A DNA stretch of 64,000 bases from Stomorhina lunata (taxonomy: Eukaryota; Arthropoda; Insecta; Diptera; Rhiniidae), in assembly GCA_933228675.1 (NCBI GenBank), contig OW121741.1, positions 72,180,629 through 72,244,628 on the forward strand, given 5' to 3'. The stretch's first letter is position 1; every line of letters starts with the position of its first letter. A program made the position numbers and the translations under genes. Under the pieces are notes generated by a model. That model had not been told where the DNA came from, did no database searches, and saw nothing but the letters and a program-made list of their open reading frames with translations. Positions 24,054 to 35,800 of the stretch are shown one piece after another.

Positions 24054-25468
24054 TTAGGGTGACAGAATATTTTTTTCTTTGATTTCAAATATTTTTCTAC
24101 GGAATATTGTGACACTAGGTCTAAAAGTTTAGATCTGAAAATTTGAGCCAAATCGAACTATGCGCTATGGGCACGCATCGGGTCCAAAGTTTAAGAGCCC
24201 ATTTGTATGGGGAAAAATTTGTAATTTTTTTGTTTTTGCGAAATTTATACCAAAAATAAATAATTTTTAGAAGAAAAAATAATAGAATATTAAAGAGAAC
24301 TAACACAGCTTTATTTAAAACCATGAAAGACGTTTAAAAGTTATTGCAGTTTTCCCTCGAAAATGCATGTCCTTGAAAACGCGCCTAAGAATATGCACCA
24401 AAATTTGTATGTTGTAAATAAAGAAATTCCAAAGTAAGATATGATTTATCATTTAATGGCTTGTTACTAGTAAATAGTTCAGTTTTGTTAAAATATAATC
24501 AAATTTACTTATTTTTTTTTTCATGTTGGAAAATGGTACATATTTCTCAGGTCGGTTTCAAAAATCATTTTTTAATTTTTTGAAAATTTTGTTCAACAAT
24601 TATTTCAAATTTAGAATTTGCTCTCCAGTGTGTTAAAACAGACAAATGGGAGAATAAAACCAAAAAAAAATAGATCGATATCTTGAACCGTTTCGCCGTA
24701 CCTGCGATTTCAAATTGAAGAATTTCGCGAAAATGTAAATTGCTGGGACAAATTCTAGTAGAGGCTCGGTAAATTTTACTTGTATTAAATTTAAACAAAT
24801 AAAAATAGTTATTATTATTGCTTAGTTGATGAAAAACCTATGCTGAAAGGTTTTCTAATATTGGACGAGACTAACCCTTTCTTCTCCGGAGTTAAATGTC
24901 AAAATTTGGATTTCCATAAAATTTTCATAGCGAGATTACGAAATATCAAGTAATAATCAGCGAATTTTAATAATTTAAACTAAGTAAATTTGATTATATT
25001 TTAACAAAACTGAACTATTTACTAGTAACAAGCCATTAAATGATAAATCATGTCTAACTTTGGAATTTCTTTATTCACAACATACAATTTTTGGTGCATA
25101 TCCTTAGGCGCTCTTTCAAGGACATGTATTTTCGGGGGAAAACTGCAATAACATTTCAACTACCTCATGGATTTTCGTCTTTCACGATTTGAAAAAAAGC
25201 TATGTTAGTTCTCTTTAATATTCTATTATTTTTTCTTCTAAAAATTATTTATATTTGGTCTAAATTTCGCAAAAACAAAAAAATAACCCATTTTTCCCTA
25301 TACAAATGGGCTCTTAAACTTTGGACCCGATGCGTGCCCATAGAGCGTTGTCCGATTTGGCTCAAATTTTCAGATCTAAACTTTTAGACCTAGTGTCACA
25401 ATATTCCGTAGAAAAAGTTATAAAATTCGAAAAATTATTTTCCATCACACAATAAATTGTCACCCTAA
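24054..25468. mobile_element. Foldback element with long inverted arms (family C)
   Basis: The left arm (about 24054-24510) is repeated in reverse at about 24982-25468. Matching pairs include the TTAGGGTGACA ends, GTGACACTAGGTCTAAAAG, ACCCGATGCGTGCCCAT and its partner, and TTACTAGTAAATAGTTCAG. The loop is about 470 bases. Outer TA dinucleotides are candidate target duplications. Sequences in the loop resemble family C' at 21105. The arms differ at scattered bases and by small indels, so this is not a recent or artefactual palindrome. Confidence 0.85.
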
Positions 25469-26129
25469 GGCCCATATATGCAGGTTAAAGCATGGCTACA
25501 ACAAATACAACAACCCAAAATCAACATAGATTTTGTTGTTGGATACAAAGTTTTTTAATGTCAAAATTTAAAACAACAATTCGACAATTCAGAATAACAA
25601 CAATAATTTGACATTAGAAAACAAAAACAAATTTTGAACTAGAACAAATTTTGAAAAACAGCTGACGAGTTGCATTCACTTGTTATTATTACACTATGGT
25701 TTCGTTATGTATTGGGAACTAGGGTTGCCAGTCAGGCTGGATTTCACTGGATTGTCCAGATTTTTTAGAGCTTGTACAGTGTCAAGCTAAAATTAAATTT
25801 GTCCAGCTGGAAGGTGAAGAATTGTAATTTTTTAAATATTTTTAAAGAAAAACTATTTTTATGAAAAAGAATGCAATAAAAGCATTTGCAAAAGTGTATT
25901 TTTTTCTTTTCTACTGATAGCCTGTTTTTGAAACTACAATTTTTCAAATTGTACGCCGACTGACGAAAAAATTTACCTTATGGTTTTTGTAATTTTTTTT
26001 TTGAGTGAAACGAGAAAAAGCTTTAAAAATTTTGGTTCGTATATGAAATGTATAGACGAAAGTAAATGTCAAATTAGGTAATTACAAAATTCTAATCGTC
26101 TGGGAAACAAAAATAGGTTTATTTTCTTT

Positions 26130-26470
26130 TTGTTTAGGACCAGCACTCAGGGTATGACCCCTACTTATGCAATGTATTGTGTTGGAACTAGGGAAAGGTC
26201 ATGGAAGGGGGAAAAGGTATAGTAGTGTTTGTGGACATTTGAATTAAACTTCCCTATATTGCAACTGACTGACAAAAATTTTGCTGGAAGCAAATTCCAC
26301 ATACGAACTGTACAGCCAAAGAACGAATTTTCTCCATAGTGTGTTGTTCTGTCTACTGGCCAATCGACCACAAAGGGATAAACTCTAACAGATAAACGTG
26401 TATTGCGTAAGAATGTTATAGTATCGGGAACGAGTTCCCTGATTTCTTTAGAGCACATTCCAAAGTAGTA
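26130..26470 (-). mobile_element. LINE 3' fragment, C-terminus of a reverse transcriptase (family E)
   Basis: The frame at 26458-26165 encodes [20 protein letters not shown], then SFFGCTVRMWNLLPAKF and FNSNVHKHYYTF. This is the 'R..RT.RLWNSLP..F...F...V..Y' signature that ends many CR1/Jockey-type ORF2 proteins. Related sequence occurs at 34640-34770, 40730-41440 and 53140-53560, all probably 3' parts of the same family. Confidence 0.72.
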
Positions 26471-26929
26471 ACGATAGAACTATCGAGTTGGATAACCTAC
26501 TTCGAAGCACCGGCTCATTCATGAGAGTGGTATTCCATTTTTGGTCGGATATAGGTGGTGTAAATAGTACGCAGATCAGATGTAGTAAAGTATCTCTAAC
26601 ACCGATTTGGAACACTGAATTCTTATGCCCAGAACATAATTTTATAAACTTGAAAAAATCAGAGACCGAATATTAATACTTTTAAAACAATATTTTCATA
26701 TTTTAATCCATACAAAAACAATCATTGAAGTTTAAAAAATAATAAATATCCCCAAAGATTTTTAATTGTTCAAAAAATTTTGTATCGTTTTTCAATCCGA
26801 TGAAAATAAAAAATAAAAAAATCGTTTGGGATATTTATCAGTTCAAAATTATTTTCATCTTTTTTCATCCGATGAAAAAAAAAATGGTAGAAAATATTCA
26901 AATTTTATTTCTGTATCTGTCCTGGTTTC

Positions 26930-27480
26930 ATTCATCATAATGTTCTTGCATAGATTAGGAAACTCCAAAATCCTTGCGCCAACTGCCGTAGCAGGGGGAT
27001 TTCTCGCATGATTACCCCTTGGAGTAGTATATTCTGTAATATTGTTTCTTTTAATGCTTAAAACATCGTGAGTGCTAAGTCGGTGGGTGATGGGTCCAAA
27101 GACACAAGGCACGTTTGTATAGCGAGCCGCTCGATCCGAGACTGAGGCCCGCTTGCAGCCGCAACTAACATGTTGAACAGACGCTGCATTTTCGTACTTC
27201 ACCAAGTACAATTATCTTAGACCCTTAGACCATATACGTTGGAATGGTTCTTAGATAACTCCCTTTTATATTAGCCCTGACCTAGAATCCCACACTGGTT
27301 GTTTACCGCATCTAAAACTAGGTTGCTAAGGTTTCCAGGATGTACCACGAGAAGGTTAGAGTGGGATTTGGATACAGTTCTTACCTGGTAGCTAGAAACG
27401 TCAGGCAATTCTGCATCCTTCCATTCCCTATGCTCCATTGGGAGCCAAGAATGACAGAAGAAGATTTGTCCTGGTATAAA
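26930..27480 (-). mobile_element. LINE A 5' block (reverse) abutting a forward 3' scrap
   Basis: The reverse complement of 26930-27420 matches 33005-33530, the block just upstream of the RT in the intronic LINE A copy. Shared phrases include TTGCGGCTGCAAGC, GAGTGGGATTTGGATACAG and ATATACTACTCCAAGGGG. It is better preserved here: two overlapping minus-strand frames (one of 118 aa) are open, but I recognise no domain. From 27428 the + strand carries ATGCTCCATTGGGAGCCAAG, the LINE A 3' end in the opposite direction, so the copy is rearranged. Confidence 0.6.
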
Positions 27481-30094
27481 AAGTCTTTAGGACGTTTAAA
27501 TAACAATAAATTCAATTATTGTTGCAAATTATATGTTGAAATGGTTTTGCGAGTCAAATAAGCCACCAATAGTTCCATTAGGACTATTAGGTTTAACTTC
27601 GATGTCCTAAAACGTTGCAATTAATTGGAAACATATTCATACATTCATTGTTAAAAGTTTTATAATTTCAAAAATATTTTATTTTTCAAAGTCAAAACAG
27701 AAGTTCAAAAATAAAACAATCAATAAAATATTTTTCTGTTCGGATATTTATCGTTCAAGATATTTAAAATTTTCATCATGAGGGATATTTATATTTCAAA
27801 TATAAATCCCTCATTTTTATTCATCGATCGAAATGAAAATAAATTTTCATCGGCAATGATATTTATACTTGATTGATTTAAAAAATAAAACAATATTCGG
27901 TCTCTGGAAAAAATGTTTCATTGAATTTTGAAAAAAAAAAAATAAAATTTTATTATTTTTTTGTTTTTAATAATTTTTGATTTTATTTAATTGTAGGGTT
28001 AACATCATTTAAATTTTTACAGGAAAAGCATATAGAAAGGTAATAAAATATTTCATGGCAATCCGATTATTTGATATTTCATTACGAAGCTTTTACTTCT
28101 AAACGAAAAAAGAAAATTAACTCAATTAAGAGCTTAATCGTTTGGCTACTAATCGATTGCCTTCTAACGTATGATAGTTTTGTGAACAGGCTGTTAAATG
28201 ATATATGCGTTGATTAATTGATTGCTTCATCAATTTCATTTTGTAATAAAATTACCCTCTATCCTCAATGCACTTACTTTACTTAAATGGCCTAAAGAGA
28301 GAGCTTTATTTCTTATCCGTCTACTTATTTTATGTTGTGGTCCAATTATTGAGGATTGCCTGCTTATAGAAATCATCAGTTTTGTTTTGACTCATTTGCC
28401 CATTTTTTTAGATTCCTTCTCGATACAGTCAAATCGCGAAATGTGCGTCCCTTGATATTAATGTCATCGACAAACGCGAGTTGCATGTGTTTTCTTTTGA
28501 AAATTGTTTAAGGTCTCGGACGATATCGCTGCGGTTAATTACGGTAATTGCAATTCGGTTTATCAAAAATTTAAAGATTCATCGAAGCAAATTATTAAAG
28601 CAAGTTTTTTACTATTAATGTCCAGCTAATTTTTGGATTGTCAAGTTTTTTTTGTCTTATGTCCAGCTTTTTCAGGATTTGTGTCTGGCAACCCAAATTA
28701 ATATTTATTTTAAATAAATTTTATTTCGAAAAAAACTGTCAATAATATTTATTTATTTAATAAATAATCTTTCGCAAACTTAACATCAACACCTTATGAA
28801 AAAACAAATTTAAAATATTTTTTTAATAGAGATTTTTTTATTTTTTGTTTAAATTTTCAAACATTTTCTATGAATACTAAAAATTAATTTGTTTTCCATT
28901 TTTTTTTCAAGAAATTAAGTTAAAAATACAGAGTTTCTTTTTGTTTTTTTTTTTATTTGTTTTATTATTATTTTTTACATAACTATGAATATATAAACAT
29001 TTGTTTTTTTCTCGTAGTACTTATTTACTTAAATAACTAATTAAATTAATGATAATAAGGAAAATAGTAATAAAAAATAATTAGGTATTGCAAGTAACTA
29101 AAAATAAAATTAAAAAAATTTAAATAAAAGAAGAAAACAATAACTTTAAAAATAATTTTATATAATACTATTTTACAAATTTTATTTAGTTATTAAATTT
29201 ATTTTATAATAATTACTTTAAGATTTTTATTATTTTAATATTAAGTCAATTTAGTTGATTTTTATTTTAGATTTTAATAATTACTTGTTTTTTTGTTTTT
29301 AATATATAATACACAATAATTTTTATGTTTTTAGATTTTTGACAATGAATACGACAATATGTTATAGTACACATGTATGTTTGTTTGTTTGTTTGTTATC
29401 GGTTTGGTTTAAAATTTAATTTCTAAAATTTATTGGAAAAAAAGAAAATTTCTTTAATAGAAATTATACAATAGAAAAAGATGATTTTAATTTTGGAAAT
29501 TTATCGATCCATTAACAAAAAACAGGATAAATAATTAACATAAAATTTTCAAAACTATTTACATTGAATGGTAAGGGATTTGTTTATAAATATTTTAGAG
29601 ATTTTAAAATAATTTTACAAATTCTTTTTACTTATGTTATATAAAAAAATATTTAACTTTTTAAGTGAGTGAGCATTTTTGTATTAATTTTTTTAACGTT
29701 TTATTTTTTTTTGTATACCAAAACAATATCTTTGTTTTAAGATTATTAATACATTATATAATTAACAGCACTTTCGTCTTGATCAGGATTTACTTATGTT
29801 AATATTTAACTCCTTATCATCAATTTCAGTGCGATTGCAAAAATTTTTGTTTAAAATTTCACTAAAATATGATGAAAATATGATTTATCCTTGAAGTATG
29901 CAATAGTTTTTGAAAAAGTTATTTTTCCATAGACAACAGGAAGAAGGCAAAAATCCATGAATTGGTCTACGAATTGCTCCTTCAACCGCCGCATTCTCCA
30001 GATTTAACCTATTTCTTGTTTCTAAACTTGATGAAATATATCTTAGGAAAAAGATTTGACTTTAACGTCAACAAATTGTGTGATGCTGAAGGAT

Positions 30095-31480
30095 TGGCAC
30101 CCATTTGTGCGTAAAATATGGGAAGAAGAAGCTCTGCCAATCTTCTGGAATAAAGGTATACTAGTCAAAATACCAAAAAAAGGATGACTCCAAAGACTGT
30201 AATAACTCAGATGTATAACACTTCTTCCAATACCGAGCAAAATAGTAAGTCTAGTAATTTTGAACAGAACATCCGATCAGTTTCCGCTACACTCTGCGAA
30301 AAATAGTTTGGGTTTAGAGAGAATCGATCTTGTGTTGACCTGATCAACACAGTGAGAATAGTACAAGAGCTAGGTTATGAATTCCGCATTTACCTAGCGT
30401 TTATCAACTTTATGAAGGCCTTCGACAATGTCAATAGGAGCTATCTATGGAGGGTAATATGCCTACGGACCCGAAATTTAAAATCCACGTACATTGCCCG
30501 AATTAAGTTCAGGGGGGTTACTCCGTATTTCGATTCGAAAGAAATTATTTTCTAACACAATGCTTTAAGCATACAAATTCGAACAGTTTTACTTTCGAAT
30601 CGAAATACGGAGTAACCCCCTGAACTTAATTCGGGCAATGTACGTGGATTTTAAATGTCGGGTCCTACATAAAAGTCATTTTTTTAATCCATTCGAAGTT
30701 ACTGCTGGAGTAAGACAAGGATGTATCTTGTCACCTATACTTTTTATCTTCGTCTTCGACAACATAATGTGCATGGCTCTGAATGGTAAATACGATATCC
30801 AATGGACACCCTTTCAACAACTCGAGGACTTGGTCACCTTCAAGAAAACACTAACGCTATCACTGTTGAATCTCGGGCAGCTGGGCTGGAAATCAATATT
30901 TCCAAGACAAAAATTATGCTTGGAGGATATGGCGCAAACTCGCCGATACACATCAATGTGGATAACGAGGTTATTGGATGTGTAGTTACGTTTAACTATC
31001 TTGGTAGTTTGGTATCTACAAAAGGAGGCGCTTACGAGGATATTGAACCGCATATTAATAAGGCAAAATATACATTCGGCATTCTCCGAGCTATTTGGAA
31101 ATCTCGGGAAATATCAACAATAACTAAGTTTTGACTATACAACTTGAATGTCAAGTCCATCTATTATTACGGTTGTGAAACTTGGAAACGCACAAATGCC
31201 CTCGATTAGCGCCTACAAACCTTTGCTATGAAATGCTTGTGGCAAATTCTTAATATATGGTGGCCTAATCGCATATGAAATGAAGATCTACTAAACGCGT
31301 CAAACCAATTCCCTGCTTCTATAGAGGTATGTCAACGGAAATGGCGGTGAATAGGTCATACACTTCGAAGGCCATATACCAATATTGCTCCACAAGCGCT
31401 TCGTTGGAATCTACAGGAAAGCGGCCAACGTGTTGGTGCACCTGCTCGAACGTGGAGAAGTCAATTGATGATAGCAGAAG
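30095..31480 (+). mobile_element. LINE A copy: reverse transcriptase to C-terminal domain
   Basis: Consecutive broken frames give the RT blocks in order: VKIPKKG (about 30168), SCVDLINTVRIVQELGYEF (30335), FINFMKAFDNVNRSYLW (30400), GVRQGCILSPILFIFVFDN (30710), AGLEINISKTKIMLGG (30880) and [19 protein letters not shown] (30990), then YYYGCETWKR and the tail block with WWPNRI, RKWR and IGHTLRRP (to 31380). The arrangement resembles insect APE-type LINEs related to the nematode F52C9.6 type. The catalytic F/YADD is lost, and frameshifts, stops and an inverted duplication (30476-30656) kill the ORF. Confidence 0.85.
30476..30656. repeat. Near-perfect 66-bp inverted duplication inside LINE A
   Basis: Arms 30476-30541 and 30592-30656 are reverse complements except for one extra G in the left arm, separated by a 50-base spacer. 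The inner ends read CGATTCGAAAG and CTTTCGAATCG. The outer similarity continues about 20 more bases with mismatches. The right arm's outer part is normal LINE sequence, since the copy at 33765-33825 has the same order. The left arm is therefore the inverted duplicate. Confidence 0.9.
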
Positions 31481-32614
31481 AAAAAGAAGAAGAAGAAGTC
31501 AATAAATTGTATAAACTTTGGCTAAAGTATATAGAACTTAAAGGTATCTATCTAACTAGATTTTTTTACTTTAGAGGAGAAGGAAAAAAGTAAATAAAAT
31601 TAGTAAAAATGTAGATATAACAACAATTTTATTACTATTTTAAATAAAAAAGCAACATGTTTTATTTATCATTTGAATTTGTTTGTGGTATCTAAAATTT
31701 TAAAGTTTTCTTTAAGTTTTTTCCATCTCCTGTTAAATAACAAAAAGTCGAGTTAGGCCTTTTTAATATTAAGCGATCGCTATGTAAGTATAAGGAAAAT
31801 GCAATAACTTTTTATACAAAAACCTGCGTGAAATGTGAATGAAAATGCAGCCAAGTTTTTCAAAACTAAAATATGAATAAGGAAGGCGTTGCCAGCCTAA
31901 AACAAATACTTTATCAAGAAATATTTTTGTGAAATTTCAAACAAAAATTTTTACAAATTTAGAAAAAAAAAGAAAAAAAAAACAACAATATTCAAGTCTA
32001 AATTTAAATGTCCCTAATTTTTTGTTTGTTATTATAAATATTTTACGTTTTGTTTAACTAATCAACTTTCTTAATTTCCGCTAATATTTCAAATATTCAA
32101 TTTTTGGTACAATTTTTGAGGTTAGATTTTAAAATAAAAATGAAAATTCTAAAATTTTCAAATTTGCTGAAGTAAAGTGGGCGGGATGTAAAAGAAAGAG
32201 GTTGATTTTTAAATGAAATGTTTGTAGATTTATTGCACTGGCCCAGATCATCGTTTCACACACACAGCTTTAGGGTTAATGGATTCGCGGTTGCTGCAAC
32301 AATTGAGACGTTGAAGTTTGTAATGAACTATTTGTTGCCTTTTGTAGCATCTGCACAAGATGTTCCATTGCCGAAGTTGAATTGCCCAATGCCATGCCTC
32401 TATTGCCATTATGACCGCTTGAAAAGCCCAATGAGCTGTTTGGTAAAGATGCTATGGATGTGTCTGCTAAATTTGCTATTGCCGCTGCTGATGATGATAC
32501 ACATTTGAAGTAGGAGGATGATGAGGTGGATGATGATGAAGAAGGCGTCAACATTAGTTTGGTTTCTGAATCAACAAGAGAAGCTTATTGTTAGATACGT
32601 TTGCATTCTTTTTT

Positions 32615-32815
32615 CTACGGACTTCCAGGCATACTATCATCACTCTCCAGATAGGTAACATAGGAATCTGTACTATCGGGATGATGGTGTGAGGTTATTC
32701 CTGAGTCCATACTGCCACCGGGTGGCCCGTTCATTTGTTGACCTGGTGGTGGCGGGTGTGGTCCATGTTGATGGGATTGTAGGGGAGGCATACCATTCAT
32801 ATCGTAACCATGCAT
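32615..32815 (-). CDS. tup: tailup last exon
   Basis: Encodes [20 protein letters not shown], a Pro/Gly-rich stretch, and the conserved end [18 protein letters not shown] then SMPGSP and TAG. Although it begins with ATG, it follows an acceptor (CATTTTAG), so it is an internal Met and not a start. Confidence 0.94.
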   Translation of the reverse strand: MHGYDMNGMPPLQSHQHGPHPPPPGQQMNGPPGGSMDSGITSHHHPDSTDSYVTYLESDDSMPGSP

Positions 32816-35800
32816 CTAAAATGAAAATAATGAAAAGAATTAATAAATGAAATCCGAAAAATGTATAGAATACAAATTTTTTATTTTGTCAAAGTTTTCG
32901 TTAAGTGTAACATAATGTCTACACGCGACTTGTGGGACGGTGAACAAAGATTTTGTTTTGTTTAGATATGAAACTGTCAACGCTAATGTTAGTATGTATT
33001 AGGTATAACAGGGGGATGCAATGGGGTGAAGCTGCTGCCTAACGTCTTCAGGTACCAGGTAAGAACTGTATCCAATTCCTACTCTAACCTCCTCGTGGTA
33101 CATCCAGGTAACCTGATCAAACTAGTTGAAGATGCTAAAAGCAACACGTTTGGGATTCTAGGTCAGTGCTAATATGGAGTTATCTAAGAGACATTACAAC
33201 GTATTTGGTCTAAGTGTGTAAGATAATTGTACTTGGTAAAGTACGAAAATGCAGTGTCTGTTTAACATGTTAGTTGCGGCTGCAAGCAGGCGTCTGACTC
33301 CGATCGAGTGGCTCGCTATACAAACATGGCTCGTGACTTAAAACTCATCACCCATTGACTTAGCACTTACCATGTCTTAAGCATGGAAAGAAACAACATT
33401 TCAGAATATACTACTCCAAGGGGTAATCATGCGTTAAATCCCCTGCTACGACTGACACAAGGATTTTGGAGGTGCCTAATCTGTGCAAGTGCATTATGAT
33501 GAATCGGACTAAATATATCGGACTATAAAACTATGAAGGAAATTTACTATTCAAAATACCAACAAAAGGGTGACTCCAAAGACACTTCTTCCAATACCGA
33601 GCAAAATACTAAGTCGAGTAATTTTGAACAGAATTCCGATGCAGTTTCCGCTACACTCCGCGAATCGATCTTACCTAACGTTTATCGACTTTATGAAGGC
33701 CTTCGACAGTGTCAATAGGAGCTATCTATGGATAATTTTAGAAAATCGTAACATGCCAACGAAATTCTGAACTTGACTCGGGAAATGTATTTGGATTTTA
33801 AATGTCGGGTCCTACATAAAACTAAATTGTCTATTCTGGAGTAAGACAAGGATGTAACTCCTCTAAGCCAAAGCTCAGGTCACTTTCAAGGAAACACTTA
33901 CGCTATCACTGTTGAATCTCGGCATGCTTGGAGGCTATGGCGAAACACATCAATGTGGATAACGAGGTTATTGGATGTGTAGGTACCTTTAATTATCTTG
34001 GTAGTTTGGTATCTACAAAAGATGGCGTCGAAGATGATATTGAATCGCGTATTAATCTCGACAAATATCAAAACAACTAAGCTACGAATATACACGCACA
34101 AATGCCATTGATAAGCGCATACAAACCTTTGCAAACAAATGGTTGCGGCAAATCCTTATTATATGGTGGCCGAATCGCATAAGAAATGAAGATCTACTAA
34201 AGACTACAAACCAAAATCCTGCTTCTATAGAGGTATGTCAACGGAAATGGCGGTGGATAGGCCACACACTTCGAAGGCCAAATACCAACATTGCTCGATA
34301 AGCGCTTCGTTGGAATCTACAGGAAAGCGGCCGTCATGTTGGTGCACCTCTAGAATGTGAAGAAGGTCAATTGATGAGGAGTTGCAAGCAGCAAACTATT
34401 TATGGTATGACGTATGCCTAACATCTCGCAATAGAGTTCAATATAAAAGGATGGTTGAGACTCTATGCTCCACTGGGAGTCAAAGATAGCAGAAGAAGTA
34501 TAACAAGACGCCTAGACTGGACGGTTTTCATCGTAATAACTAAATAAAACTGAGTTTTATAATATAGGGTGTTGATCTGAGGTTTTTGATATAACTTTAT
34601 CATTAGCATCTGTTATGGAAAGACATTTGTGTGTTGTTCGGATCGATCACGTAGGTATGAACTCTAACAGATAAACGCGAAATATGAAAGAAAGTTTTAT
34701 TATCGGGAACGAGTTCACTGATTTTGTTAGAGCATATTTAAAAGTAATAATGATAGAACAGTGTGACACAACCCACATTGCTAAGATGCTCCAGTAGATT
34801 TATAGAGCTAAATGCTCTACAGCACTTTCGCTTACTCCGCTAGCAATTTAAACGCTTCAAAATATACTTTAAAGTACTTCAACTTACATCGATTTGAAAT
34901 ATATGGTCAGTCCTAAGGACATCAAATTTAAGTCCCATGCTCAAAAAATATGATTTCCGAAAATTTATAATACTTAGTTCAAGACACTATGCAATTCCGA
35001 AAGTACAAATTTGTGTGTCTTAACTTGACATGTTCGTAAATTTGACAGTTTTCATTAGCTTAAGATGTCCCGAACATAAGTTGCCAATTTTAATTCAGAT
35101 TTTTTAAAAGAAACCTACCTGATTGACTAGTTGTTGAAATGCTGGTGTATGGGTGTTAATGGCACCATTACTATCGAGATCAGCATGAAGGGCGAAATCA
35201 GACAAGGCCTTCCATGGAGGTTGATATGTTTGAACATCGATACCCTGCAGGTTCAGAGGAGAATCGTGTCTTACCGGTGAACTGGCTATCATGGGTATAC
35301 CCTGCATAGCACCATAGCCCAGTTTGCGACCCTCCTACAAAAGAAAATAATAATAAAAATTTGTTTAAACATTTAAAAAAATGTGTGTTTAATAAGATTA
35401 TTTATATAATATAAATGTATGTAAATGCGAGCTTTAATTAATGTGAACATGTTAATTTTTTAATTTCCTTTTATATACAAATGTATATTTTTAAATACTC
35501 ATACAAACATTTAAACATAATATAATTTATTTATAATTTTGTTAGTTCATTTACCTTTTCCTGTTGCATTTGCAATTTCATTTGTATAGTTTTCTTTTTG
35601 TCTTTACAGCGTTTATTTTGAAACCACACTCGTATGACGCGTGGTGAAAGACCGGTCATCTCTACCAGTTGCTCTTTCATGAGCGCATCAGGTCGCGGAT
35701 TAGCATTATAGCAGGTTCTAGAATATTATAAAAAACGGAAGTTTATTTAATATAAATAAGTTAGAAATTGTTACTCCTTTTAAGTTTACCTTAATGTATG

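Larger units (their letters stand above)
25720..28695. mobile_element. hAT-like non-autonomous element, expanded by nested insertions
   Basis: The left end TAGGGTTGCCAGTCAGGCTG and the right end, which reads CTTTTTCAGGATTTGTGTCT then GGCAACCC, match the two ends of the clean 747-bp copy at 44984-45730. The core is split: the left part ends near 25945, and the right part resumes near 28150 (ATGCGTTGATTAATTGATTG). Between them lie at least two LINE pieces. The right part contains a reverse-strand RT fragment (about 28490-28270, with FVDDINI in place of the usual F/YADD). No target duplication survives here. Confidence 0.7.
28700..32614 (-). other. Downstream region and probable 3' UTR of tailup
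   Basis: On the minus strand this follows the tailup stop codon and is extremely A-rich, like the 3' flank of the first gene. Many AATAAA signals occur, so the end of the transcript cannot be placed. GAT/ATC-rich low-complexity tracts lie at 32490-32560, just beyond the stop. A LINE A copy occupies 30095-31480 and might lie inside or beyond the transcript. Confidence 0.45.

Noticed and set aside
32218..32554. Overlapping ORFs just beyond the tailup stop
   Set aside because: They are GAT/ATC-type low-complexity translations in the probable 3' UTR.
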